This document shows positions 27,518 to 36,357 of a stretch of DNA of 64,000 nucleotides, in pieces. The DNA is taken from NCBI RefSeq assembly GCF_900111565.1, contig NZ_FOIK01000002.1:496001-560000 (forward strand), read 5' to 3'. The translations under genes and the position numbers were made by a program. The notes under the pieces were generated by a model. The model was not told the origin of the DNA and did no database searches. It was given only the letters and a program-made list of their open reading frames with translations. Every line of letters begins with the position of its first letter. Position 1 is the stretch's first letter. The stretch comes from Paenibacillus sp. NFR01 (GTDB lineage: Bacteria > Bacillota > Bacilli > Paenibacillales > Paenibacillaceae).

Positions 27518-27546
27518 TTTAGTAAATTTATTAACTAAACTATAAT
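27518..27546 (+). promoter_or_regulatory. Promoter with embedded LacI-type operator
   Basis: A TATAAT (-10) lies at 27541-27546. Directly upstream is a near-palindrome TTAGTAAATTTATTAACTAA at 27519-27538 (8 of 10 positions symmetric), which covers the -35 and spacer. A regulator bound here would block RNA polymerase, and the first gene downstream encodes a LacI-family repressor, so autoregulation together with the alpha-galactosidase gene is likely. Confidence 0.7.
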
Positions 27547-27567
27547 TGAACACTTAATCGTTTCTGA

Positions 27568-28608
<1,041 letters not shown>

Positions 28609-28614
28609 CATTCA

Positions 28615-30855
28615 TTGAACATTCATGTTGACGAATCGCTGGGCTTGTTCCACCTGCAATCCAAAGGAACCAGCTATATCATCCGGCTTGTCGAAGGGTA
28701 TCCTGCCCACATTTACTGGGGCTCCCAGCTCCGCCACGACCGCGGGCTCGCCAGCCTGCCGGAATTGCGCGAGCGCAGCTCGTTCTGTCCGAATCCCGTT
28801 CCAGGCAAACATGAAATCTCGCTGGACTCGCTGCCGCAGGAATATCCGCAATACGGTTCGAGCGATTTCCGCCAGCCGGCATACCAGGCGCTGCTTGCCG
28901 ACGGCAGCCGGATTACCGAGCTGAAATACGCCGGATATCAGATCATTCCGGGCAAACCTGCGCTTGAAGGCCTGCCTGCGGTATACGCTGAAAACGAGAG
29001 CGAAGCCTTGACGCTGGAGCTGAACCTTGTCGACGTCTACTCGGGCCTGAAGGTTGCTCTGCTTTATACCGTATTTGCCAACCACAGCGCAATAACGCGT
29101 TCGGCCCGCTTCGAGCACGGCGGTGCCGCAGCGCTCCGCCTCGAACAAGCGCTTAGCGCTTCGCTCGATTTCGCCGACCCCGACTATGAAGCGCTGTATC
29201 TCTCCGGCGCATGGGCCCGCGAACGCCATGTGCAGCGCCGTGCCCTCGGCCCCGGCGCGCTGCGTCTGGAGAGCCGCCGCGGCTCCAGCAGCCATCAGCT
29301 CAACCCGTTCCTTGCCCTGCTGCGTCCCGGAACCGACGAAGACCATGGCGACGCCTACGGCTTCAGCCTCGTTTACAGCGGCAGCTTCGCCATTGAAGCC
29401 GAGGTCGAGCAGTTCGGCATGACCCGCGTCACGCTCGGCATTAACCCATTCGACTTCTCCTGGCTGCTCGAGCCGGGGCAATCGTTCCAGACGCCGGAAG
29501 CGGTGCTTGTCTACTCTGCGGAAGGCATTGGCGGCATGTCCCGTACCTACCACCGGCTGTACCGCACACGGCTGTGCCGCGGCGTACACCGCGATCAGGC
29601 CCGTCCGATCCTCGTCAACAACTGGGAAGCGACCTACTTTAATTTTGACGCCGACAAAATCGAAGCGATCGCCAAAGAAGCCGGCCCGCTCGGTATCGAG
29701 CTGTTCGTGCTCGACGACGGCTGGTTCGGCAAACGCGACAGCGACAACAGCTCGCTCGGCGACTGGTTCGAAGACAAGCGCAAACTGCCGGGCGGCCTGG
29801 GCGACCTGGCCGGCCGCGTCAACGCGCAGGGCCTCAAGTTTGGCCTGTGGGTCGAGCCGGAGATGATCTCGCCCGACAGCGAACTGTACCGCAAGCATCC
29901 CGACTGGTGCCTGCATGCTGCAGACCGCCGGCGGACGGAAGGCCGTAACCAGCTGATTCTCGACCTGTCCCGCCAGGATGTCTGCGACTATCTGTATGAG
30001 ACTTTAAGCGCCGTATTCGCGAGCGCGCCGATCGCCTACGTCAAATGGGACATGAACCGCAACATGACGGAGATCGTCTCCGCTTCCGCACCGGCAGACC
30101 GCCAGCGGGAAACCGCGCACCGCTACATGCTCGGACTGTATGACCTGCTGGAGCGCCTGACTTCGCGATTCCCTGACATTCTGTTCGAGAGCTGCTCCGG
30201 CGGCGGCGGCCGGTTTGATCCGGGCATGCTCTACTACATGCCGCAGACCTGGACCAGCGACGATACGGATGCCGTGGAACGGCTCGCCATCCAGTACGGC
30301 ACCAGCATCGTCTACCCGGCCAGCAGCATGGGGGCGCATATTTCCGCCGTGCCGAACCATCAGGTCGACCGCATCACGTCGCTGGCGATGCGCGGCGACG
30401 TGGCCATGAGCGGCAACTTCGGCTACGAACTGGATCTGACCAAGTTCACCGAGGCCGAAAAAGCGCTGGCCGCCAAGCAGATCGCCCAATACAAGGAGAT
30501 CCGCACGCTGGTGCAGCAAGGCGACATGTACCGCCTGCTCAGCCCGTTCGAAGGCCGCGGCGACACCGCCTGGATGTTCGTCAGCGAAGACAAGAGCGAA
30601 GCGTTTGTCGCCTATTTCCGCGTGCTCGCCGAACCGAACGGCCCGCTGCGCCGGCTCCAGCTCAAAGGGCTCGACCCGAACCAAAACTACACGCTCGAAA
30701 CCGGCGCGGCGGCCGATGGCCAATCGCCGTTCGACGCCCTGGTTGGCGGCGGCGCCTGGGGCGGCGATCGCCTGATGAAGATCGGCCTGACGGTCTCCGA
30801 CCTGCGCGGCGATTTCACCAGCTGCACGTTCCGCCTGAAAGCCGTGCAGGCTTAA
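28615..30855 (+). CDS. Alpha-galactosidase, glycoside hydrolase family 36
   Basis: The start is TTG 28615 with AGGAG 9 bases upstream. The 746-residue enzyme has the family 36 layout: an N-terminal beta-supersandwich, the catalytic TIM barrel with FVLDDGWFGKRDSDNSSLGD, the nucleophile Asp in YVKWDMNRN, and the acid/base Asp in TWTSDDTDA following SCSGGGGRFD, then a C-terminal beta domain. It hydrolyses raffinose-type sugars and melibiose. There is no signal peptide, so it acts inside the cell after uptake; no dedicated transporter is adjacent. Confidence 0.96.
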   Translation: MNIHVDESLGLFHLQSKGTSYIIRLVEGYPAHIYWGSQLRHDRGLASLPELRERSSFCPNPVPGKHEISLDSLPQEYPQYGSSDFRQPAYQALLADGSRITELKYAGYQIIPGKPALEGLPAVYAENESEALTLELNLVDVYSGLKVALLYTVFANHSAITRSARFEHGGAAALRLEQALSASLDFADPDYEALYLSGAWARERHVQRRALGPGALRLESRRGSSSHQLNPFLALLRPGTDEDHGDAYGFSLVYSGSFAIEAEVEQFGMTRVTLGINPFDFSWLLEPGQSFQTPEAVLVYSAEGIGGMSRTYHRLYRTRLCRGVHRDQARPILVNNWEATYFNFDADKIEAIAKEAGPLGIELFVLDDGWFGKRDSDNSSLGDWFEDKRKLPGGLGDLAGRVNAQGLKFGLWVEPEMISPDSELYRKHPDWCLHAADRRRTEGRNQLILDLSRQDVCDYLYETLSAVFASAPIAYVKWDMNRNMTEIVSASAPADRQRETAHRYMLGLYDLLERLTSRFPDILFESCSGGGGRFDPGMLYYMPQTWTSDDTDAVERLAIQYGTSIVYPASSMGAHISAVPNHQVDRITSLAMRGDVAMSGNFGYELDLTKFTEAEKALAAKQIAQYKEIRTLVQQGDMYRLLSPFEGRGDTAWMFVSEDKSEAFVAYFRVLAEPNGPLRRLQLKGLDPNQNYTLETGAAADGQSPFDALVGGGAWGGDRLMKIGLTVSDLRGDFTSCTFRLKAVQA

Positions 30856-30924
30856 CGGCTGCGTAAGGCGCAGGTTGCCGGGGCGGCGGACGCCGTACCG
30901 GCAACCTGCGGCGGCGCATCCGGC

Positions 30925-31089
30925 GACGCGATGCCGAGACAGCAAAGTGATGCGGCACATCCGGTGGCGCGATGCGGGGCTGGCGATGTGATGCGGCACA
31001 TACGGCGACGTGATGCGGCGCAACCCGCGACGTGATGCGGAGCTGGCAACGTGATGCAGAGCTGGCAACGTGATGCGGTATATCCCGCA
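30925..31089. repeat. Degenerate tandem repeat, about eight copies
   Basis: Eight units of 18-22 bases, each centred on GTGATGCGG (variants GCGATGCCG, GTGATGCAG) and usually led by GACG or AACG, follow the alpha-galactosidase gene. The unit tails vary (CACATCCGG, AGCTGGC, CGCAACCCGC). No reading frame with a ribosome site covers the array, so it is treated as non-coding. Confidence 0.75.
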
Positions 31090-31194
31090 GCGGGTTCCAG
31101 GGCCAGCCTGCGTTAGGCCGGCTATCAATGTCTGCTGCAAAAGAGAATCAGCGCGCATTCCGAAATGCTCCGCTTCCTCCGCTTCCTATGAACA

Positions 31195-31232
31195 GCTTTA
31201 GCCCCGGGCGAAATATGGCCCGGGGCTAAAGC
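31195..31232. terminator. Strong hairpin, terminator-like
   Basis: A perfect 15-bp stem (GCTTTAGCCCCGGGC and its complement) encloses an eight-base loop. No T run follows on either strand, so it may end or stabilise the GH36 message rather than act as a classic terminator. Confidence 0.6.
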
Positions 31233-31272
31233 GCTTGGCCGGATGCATCTGTTGCCAAGTGTAGCTCTCTAA

Positions 31273-31452
31273 TGGACATGAGAGCCGTTATTTTTCCAAA
31301 ATCACCATATTTCCCGATGCAACGGACACCAGCGCCGTTATTGTGCTATTTCTGGCTATTTTTCATCATTTTTAGCGAAATAAGGTCTCCTGTGTCCGTT
31401 AATTTCAAAAAAGGCCTGTTCTTTGGCAAATAGCGGCTCTCATGTCCGTAAG
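31273..31452. repeat. Four-unit inverted intergenic repeat (GGACATGAGAGCCG family)
   Basis: Two forward copies (TGGACATGAGAGCCGTTATT at 31273-31292 and a variant at 31321-31344) face two reversed copies (31375-31400, and AGCGGCTCTCATGTCCG at 31432-31448). The outer pair and the inner pair are each complementary, so the 180-base element could fold as nested stems. It lies between the alpha-galactosidase and feo operons and codes for nothing. Confidence 0.75.
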
Positions 31453-31770
31453 TTCTTTGGTTTTTGCCATGTTCCCACTTTCAGCACATGCCCATTCAGC
31501 AATCACGCTCCCCTCACAATCCCCTCCAAAAGGAATACTCATACGTTGGACGAGGCACACATCAACCCCCTAGTTTGTTCTAAACCTCCTGCGGAAATCA
31601 GCCAACGCCTGCGCATCGCCCCCCTTTCTCACGCTATCATTGCTTACCAGATCCCCTTGTTCTTCTATTGCCAACCAATATCATGTGCCAGTCCATTCCG
31701 GTCCCTGGACTTTTTGCCCCATACCTTCTACTCCTTTTGTTCCCAATCTTTCCTTAGGGAAACTTTTTTG
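31453..31770. other. Intergenic stretch with no recognised feature
   Basis: An AT- and C-rich stretch of about 320 bases. An open frame on the plus strand crosses it, but it lacks a ribosome site and shows no protein-like composition, so I consider it non-coding. Confidence 0.6.
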
Positions 31771-31799
31771 TTGCAAGGACAAAGTTATACTCATATACT
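31771..31799 (+). promoter_or_regulatory. Predicted sigma-A promoter of the feo operon
   Basis: TTGCAA at 31771 and TATACT at 31794 are spaced by 17 bases. Transcription would begin near 31806, giving a leader of about 210 bases before feoA. I see no clear Fur box (TGATAAT-type inverted repeat) around it. Confidence 0.65.
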
Positions 31800-31844
31800 A
31801 ATCTTGTGGATGACTACAAAAATGCTGCAAAACACCATAGATCA

Positions 31845-32007
31845 TTCGAGAAGAAGCGATCGTTCGAGATGAAGCGATCGTTCGAGACGAAGCGATAATT
31901 CGAGATGAATCAATAGTTCGATATGTAACGATGGTCGAAATGGAACAATGGTTTGAGTTCAAAAAAAGTGGTTCGGCTTTGAACAAGAATTCGAAATGTA
32001 TCCAAGG
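31845..32007 (+). repeat. 18-bp tandem repeat array in the feoA leader
   Basis: Nine consecutive units begin at 31845, 31863, 31881, 31899, 31917, 31935, 31952, 31972 and 31990. The first three are nearly identical (TTCGAGATGAAGCGATCG and one- to three-base variants). Later units decay, but most keep the TTCGA start and the 18-base step; the sixth is 17 bases and the seventh 20. The last unit ends in the AAGG that begins the feoA ribosome site (AAGGAGG, 32004-32010). Confidence 0.85.
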
Positions 32008-32018
32008 AGGCGACTGGA

Positions 32019-32270
32019 ATGGAACGAGACTCACTCGCGTTATCGGAGGCCGGAATCGGCAGCATGGTGCGGATAAGCGGGATGGACGTGGAAGGCGTGC
32101 TGCGCAGACGGCTGCTGGACCTCGGTTTTGTGAAAGGCAATGTCGTGGAGGTGCTCCGGCGCAGCCCGCTCGGCGATCCCGCCGCCTACCGGGTCAGCAA
32201 TACGACGATCGCGCTGCGGCGCGAAGAAAGCTCGCGGATTTACGGGGAACTTATCGGAGGTGAAGCGTGA
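32019..32270 (+). CDS. feoA: Ferrous iron transport protein A
   Basis: This 83-residue protein has the SH3-like FeoA fold: GSMVRISGMDVEGVLRRRL, then LDLGFVKGNVVEVLRRSPLGDP, then YRVSNTTIALRREES. It is a small cytoplasmic partner of the FeoB Fe(II) transporter. The start has AAGGAGG 8 bases upstream. Its stop overlaps the start of the next gene by 4 bases, so translation is coupled. Confidence 0.95.
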   Translation: MERDSLALSEAGIGSMVRISGMDVEGVLRRRLLDLGFVKGNVVEVLRRSPLGDPAAYRVSNTTIALRREESSRIYGELIGGEA

Positions 32271-33001
32271 TGAAACGTTATACCGTAGCCTTTGCCGGCA
32301 ATCCCAATACCGGAAAAAGCACGCTGTTCAACCTGCTGACCGGCATGCGCCAGCATACCGGCAACTGGGCGGGCAAAACCGTCGTCACGGCCGAAGGAGA
32401 GTTTCAATATAACGGCCGGGAGTACGTCGCCGTCGACCTGCCCGGGACATATTCGCTGTATTCCAATTCCGCCGATGAAGAGGCTGCCAGGGATTATATT
32501 ATTTTCGAGCAGCCGGATGTGACGCTGGTCGTGCTGGACGCCACCTCGCTGGAGCGCAACCTCAACCTTGCCCTGCAGGTGCTGGAAATTACCGGCCGCG
32601 CAGTCATCTGCATCAATCTGATCGACGAAGCGAAAAAGCTTGGCATCGCCATCAACCTGGAGGCCATCCGGGCAGCGCTCGGCGTGCCGGTCGTCGCCGT
32701 GTCCGCGCGTAACCGGATCGGCATCGACGGGCTGCTGAAGCAGGTGGAGCGGGTCGCGACCGGCGCTTTCGCTGGCGCCCCGCTGCGGATCGCTTACAGC
32801 GAAGAGATCGAACGCGGCATCGCCGAACTGATGCCGCTGGTCGAGCACGTGCTCGGACCGAAGTATCCGGCACGCTGGGTTGCCCTGAGGCTGCTGGACG
32901 GCGATCAGAGCCTGCTGGCTTCGCTCAAAAACCGCATGCTGCAGAAACCCGGCAGCCTGCCGAAGGAGGTGCTGGGCCATGGTGCCACCGCATGCCATTA
33001 A
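32267..33001 (+). CDS. feoB: FeoB N-terminal GTPase as a separate protein
   Basis: This 244-residue protein is only the cytoplasmic G domain and part of the adjoining helical domain of FeoB. It has G1 GNPNTGKST, G3 DLPGTYSL, G4 NLID and G5 SARN, so it should bind and hydrolyse GTP. Normal FeoB is a single chain of about 650-780 residues. Here the frame stops at 33001 while the membrane part starts at 32979 in another frame. A strong internal ribosome site for the second gene shows that this is an organised split, not a simple frameshift error. Confidence 0.9.
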   Translation: MMKRYTVAFAGNPNTGKSTLFNLLTGMRQHTGNWAGKTVVTAEGEFQYNGREYVAVDLPGTYSLYSNSADEEAARDYIIFEQPDVTLVVLDATSLERNLNLALQVLEITGRAVICINLIDEAKKLGIAINLEAIRAALGVPVVAVSARNRIGIDGLLKQVERVATGAFAGAPLRIAYSEEIERGIAELMPLVEHVLGPKYPARWVALRLLDGDQSLLASLKNRMLQKPGSLPKEVLGHGATACH

Positions 33002-34388
33002 CGGCCCGGACCCGCTGGATTCCCTGCGGGACGCTGCCCGGAAGCTCGCAGACCGGGGCGCGATCCGCGACGAGATCGTCAGCGGCATCTACGGGGTATC
33101 AGCCGATATCTGCCGCCGTTCCGTCAAATACAAGGACCGCGATAAACTCCGCAGCACTTATAAACTGGATAACATTGTAACCTCAAAAATCTGGGGCTTT
33201 CCGATAATGCTTGCCGGCCTGGGGCTGGTGTTCTGGATCACCATCGCCGGAGCCAACTATCCGTCAAGCTGGCTCGCCTCGCTCTTCGGTTGGATCGAGG
33301 GCTATCTGACCTCCGGCTTCGAAGCGCTGCATGCACCGGCCTGGCTGCACGGCGTGCTGGTGCTGGGGCTGTACCGCGGTACCTCCTGGGTCATCAGCGT
33401 CATGCTGCCCCCGATGATGATTTTTTTCCCCGTCTTCGCCCTGCTGGAGAACTTTGGCTACCTGCCGCGCGTCGCCTTCAACATGGACCGCATGTTCAAA
33501 AAATCCGGCGGCCACGGCAAGCAGGCGCTGACCATGTCGATGGGGTTCGGCTGCAACGCCGCCGCCATCCTCTCCACCCGCATCATCGAGTCGCCTCGCG
33601 AGCGGATGCTCGCCATCCTGACGAATAACTTCGTGCCCTGCAACGGCCGCTGGCCGACGCTGATCCTGCTTTCCTCGATGTTTATGGTCGGCGCCGCAGC
33701 CACCGGCATGGTCAAGACATTGGCGACAGCGCTGGTCCTGATGGGCATCGTGCTGGTCGGCATCGCCGTCACGCTCGGCGTATCGTGGACAATGTCGCGG
33801 ACCGCGCTGCGCGGCGTGCCGACGCATTACACCCTGGAGCTTCCGCCCTACCGCCGCCCGCAGATCCTGAAGACCATTCTGCGCTCCTCGAAGGAGAAGT
33901 CGCTGAATGTGCTGACCCGGGCCATCGTCGTCGCTGCTCCGGCCGGAATTATCACCTGGGTGCTCGGCAATGTGATGGTCGGCGGGGACAGCGTGCTGAA
34001 CCATATGGCCGCGTTTTTCGATCCTTTCGCGCATCTGATCGGCCTCGACGGCTTTATTCTGATGGCTTTTATTCTCGGACTTCCGGCCAATGAAATCGTG
34101 CTCCCGATTCTGCTGATGGGCTACATGTCCTCCGGTGCCATGGTCGATGTCGACGGTCTCGGCGGCATCAAGGATATTTTCCTGAGCCACGGCTGGACCT
34201 GGCTGACCGCGCTCAACATGATGCTGTTCTCCTTGCTGCATTATCCATGCGGAACAACGCTGGTTAATATTTACAAAGAGACCCGCAGCCTCAAATGGGC
34301 GGTCGTCTCCGCCGCGCTGCCGCTCGGCATCGCGCTTGCCGTTACCTTCACCGTTGCACAGCTAGCCTATCTCTTCGGCTGGGCGTAA
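32979..34388 (+). CDS. feoB: FeoB membrane permease part as a separate protein
   Basis: This 469-residue protein holds the rest of FeoB: the second part of the helical linker domain (AARKLADRGAIRDEIVSGIY), then about eight to ten membrane helices with the two gate repeats. The conserved cysteine motifs are present (NNFVPCNGRWPTL and LLHYPCGTTLVNIYKE). It forms the Fe(II) path across the membrane. ATG 32979 has AAGGAGG 9 bases upstream, inside the preceding gene, and the two genes overlap by 23 bases. No feoC is seen. Confidence 0.92.
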   Translation: MVPPHAINGPDPLDSLRDAARKLADRGAIRDEIVSGIYGVSADICRRSVKYKDRDKLRSTYKLDNIVTSKIWGFPIMLAGLGLVFWITIAGANYPSSWLASLFGWIEGYLTSGFEALHAPAWLHGVLVLGLYRGTSWVISVMLPPMMIFFPVFALLENFGYLPRVAFNMDRMFKKSGGHGKQALTMSMGFGCNAAAILSTRIIESPRERMLAILTNNFVPCNGRWPTLILLSSMFMVGAAATGMVKTLATALVLMGIVLVGIAVTLGVSWTMSRTALRGVPTHYTLELPPYRRPQILKTILRSSKEKSLNVLTRAIVVAAPAGIITWVLGNVMVGGDSVLNHMAAFFDPFAHLIGLDGFILMAFILGLPANEIVLPILLMGYMSSGAMVDVDGLGGIKDIFLSHGWTWLTALNMMLFSLLHYPCGTTLVNIYKETRSLKWAVVSAALPLGIALAVTFTVAQLAYLFGWA

Positions 34389-34390
34389 AT

Positions 34391-34575
34391 CAATTAGTGG
34401 GTAAACCTCCCGCTAATTCCGAAGAAAACAGCCGATTTGCAGGAATAGTGGGATTTCCCCCCACTATTTTCTGCGTTCACCGCCATTTCGCCGACCTAGC
34501 GGCAAAAGAGGGATCAAATCCCACTAATTTCCCCGGCAAGCGGTTCGCTGCAAATTAGTGGGCGTTTTTCCCCTT
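34391..34575. repeat. Intergenic repeat, TTAGTGGG family (copy A)
   Basis: Four pairs or half-pairs of the motif AATTAGTGGG lie in this gap: AATTAGTGGG/CCCGCTAATT (34392-34418), AATAGTGGG/CCCACTATT (34444-34468), a reversed ATCCCACTAATTT (34518-34530) and a forward AAATTAGTGGG (34552-34562). The same family recurs at 44091-44263. The remainder of the gap to 34952 holds a short tandem repeat, a terminator and nothing else recognised. Confidence 0.8.
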
Positions 34576-34642
34576 AATCCATAAAAAATACTCCGCGCCG
34601 CCGAGGCTCCATCCCGCACACACCGCCTAATCGTAATATGCA

Positions 34643-34672
34643 CCTGTTGACGCCTGTTGACGCCTGTTGGGG
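34643..34672. repeat. Three-copy 10-bp tandem repeat
   Basis: CCTGTTGACG occurs twice in tandem, followed by a third copy with the end changed to GGGG. The function is unknown. Confidence 0.7.
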
Positions 34673-34805
34673 CTTGACCGGCTGCCGCAGCCTAACATCG
34701 CGATGCACCATCCGCCGTCCCCTTCTTCTGCGCCTCATCCAGCACTGCTTGCCACCCGCCACGCTCCGGCCGGTGGTCATCTCCACCATGGATTAAACGC
34801 AAAGA

Positions 34806-34834
34806 GGAGCGCCCCGAACGGGGCACTCCCTTCA
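34806..34834 (-). terminator. Terminator of the GH30/ABC operon
   Basis: On the minus strand a 10-bp stem (GGAGTGCCCC against GGGGCGCTCC, one mismatch, loop GTTC) is followed by TCTTTGCGTTT. It lies about 120 bases past the GH30 stop. Confidence 0.65.
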
Positions 34835-34952
34835 ACGATATGTTGTTTTCCGCCCTTAAATACTCCGACACGGTCCGCCCTTCCACGATCCGAGGCTGTC
34901 TTGCCACGACCGTGGCTTGACCGTGCTTTCACGATCGACGACGCGCCCGAAC

Positions 34953-36299
34953 CTATCCATCCAGCTTCACCGACAGCGCGCTTTTCGCTCCCATGCGGAA
35001 GCTCAGCGCTTCGCCCCCGTCCAGCTTTAGCGCCACGTTCTCCGCCTGCTCGCTGTCGTTGAACAAGACGGCGGCGATGGACGCGTCCGGGTTGCGGAAC
35101 GCTACGGCGTATACGCTGTCCTTGCCCGACTTGCAGCCGAGGCGAACAGCCCCTGGGCGGGTGATTTTGCTAAAATGCGCCAGTGCGTAATAATCCAGCG
35201 TATACTCCAGCGCACCGCTCTGCTGATTCACGGTCACGATGCCCCGGCAGGTGCTCTTGCCGAAGCCCGGTACCGTCGGGCCGTTCCGTTCATCCAGCGC
35301 CATATTCCACAGGATGAAGGATCGGCTGTAGTTTTGCAGAATCCGGATCCCCGTGCGCATTACATTGGAGAAAGCCTGCTCGAACGGCGGAATCCATTCG
35401 CCCCCGCTCCCTTCGGTAAAATGCACTTCCTTGCCGGGAACTGCACGGTATACCTCGCTTTGCGCGGCGGGCTCGCCGCCGTACCAGTGCCAGGCGACGC
35501 CGTCCACGCTGTCCCCTGCCTGCTCCAGCACGCCAAGCGGATAGTCGGGACGATCCCAGTTATGGTCGTAACACAAGATTTTACTCTCAATGCCGCTTCG
35601 CACGAATGCCGGCTTCAGATACCCGCGCACAAATTCCGCCTGCGGCTCCGGCAGCATCAGCATGCTCGGATAATGATGGGGCTCATACAAAGGCTCGTTC
35701 TGCGGCGTCACCGCATAAATCGGCAAGCCGTGCCCGGCGAACGCCTGAATGTATTTCACGAAGTATTCGGCGTACGCGCCGTAATACTCCGGCTTCAGCT
35801 GGCCGGCGATCATCGAGCCGCTCGTCTTCATCCAGCCCGGCGCGCTCCACGGGGACGCGAACAGCTTGATGTCCGGATTCAGCGCCAGTGCCCGCCGCAG
35901 CAGCGGAATGATATCCCCTTCGTCATGGGAGATGCTGAAACGGGTGAGCCCGGGGTCGCTTTCGCCTTCCGGCAGATCGTTATAGCTGTAGATCGTCCGC
36001 GCATAGTCGGAAGCGCCCATCGGCTGCCGCAGCACGGACAAGCCAATGCCCTCCTGCGGATCAAACAGCCGCTGCATGGCTTCTTCCCGGCGCGGCTCAT
36101 CCAGCACCTGATTTATCAGGTAGGCCGCGGAATCGGTGAACGATGCACCGAATCCGTCGATCACCTGATATTCCTCCCGTGCATTCACTTCAACCGCGCA
36201 AGCTTCGGCATCAGGCCTAAACCGCTCCAGTTCCTCCGCCGTCCGAAGCTTGAACAGTTCGCCTTCGCCGCGGGATTCATAAATGGTTAATGTAGGCAC
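34953..36299 (-). CDS. Glycoside hydrolase family 30 (glucosylceramidase-like beta-glycosidase)
   Basis: This 448-residue protein starts at GTG with GGAG about 6 bases upstream. It shows the family pattern: QVIDGFGASFTDSAA near the N-terminus, the acid/base Glu in VTPQNEPLYEP and the nucleophile Glu in VHFTEGSGG, inside a TIM barrel, plus a small C-terminal beta domain. No signal peptide is present, so it probably acts on imported beta-linked oligosaccharides. It is the last gene of the ABC transporter operon, so its substrate is probably what that transporter brings in. Confidence 0.92.
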   Translation of the reverse strand: MPTLTIYESRGEGELFKLRTAEELERFRPDAEACAVEVNAREEYQVIDGFGASFTDSAAYLINQVLDEPRREEAMQRLFDPQEGIGLSVLRQPMGASDYARTIYSYNDLPEGESDPGLTRFSISHDEGDIIPLLRRALALNPDIKLFASPWSAPGWMKTSGSMIAGQLKPEYYGAYAEYFVKYIQAFAGHGLPIYAVTPQNEPLYEPHHYPSMLMLPEPQAEFVRGYLKPAFVRSGIESKILCYDHNWDRPDYPLGVLEQAGDSVDGVAWHWYGGEPAAQSEVYRAVPGKEVHFTEGSGGEWIPPFEQAFSNVMRTGIRILQNYSRSFILWNMALDERNGPTVPGFGKSTCRGIVTVNQQSGALEYTLDYYALAHFSKITRPGAVRLGCKSGKDSVYAVAFRNPDASIAAVLFNDSEQAENVALKLDGGEALSFRMGAKSALSVKLDG

Positions 36300-36357
36300 A
36301 GTCTCTCCGCTCCCTCCTGCTGTCTGTTTTATGAAACGTTCAAATGCGCTTCCCTCA

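Noticed and set aside
30004..31158. 384-codon minus-strand frame running over the GH36 gene and the GTGATGCGG repeats
   Set aside because: No ribosome site, low-complexity translation from the repeat region, and overlap with a strongly supported gene.
31423..31872. 149-codon frame upstream of feoA
   Set aside because: It has no ribosome site, runs through the predicted promoter and repeat array, and the translation looks random (rich in S, F, C and P).
31845..32007. CRISPR array reading of the 18-bp repeats
   Set aside because: The units are contiguous with no unique spacers of 30-40 bases, and there are no cas genes.
31771..32018. Fur box upstream of feoA
   Set aside because: I looked for a TGATAATnATTATCA-type sequence and did not find a convincing match.
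32963..33001. FeoB split as a sequencing frameshift
   Set aside because: The second gene has its own perfect ribosome site at the correct distance and a plausible ATG, which a random frameshift would not create.
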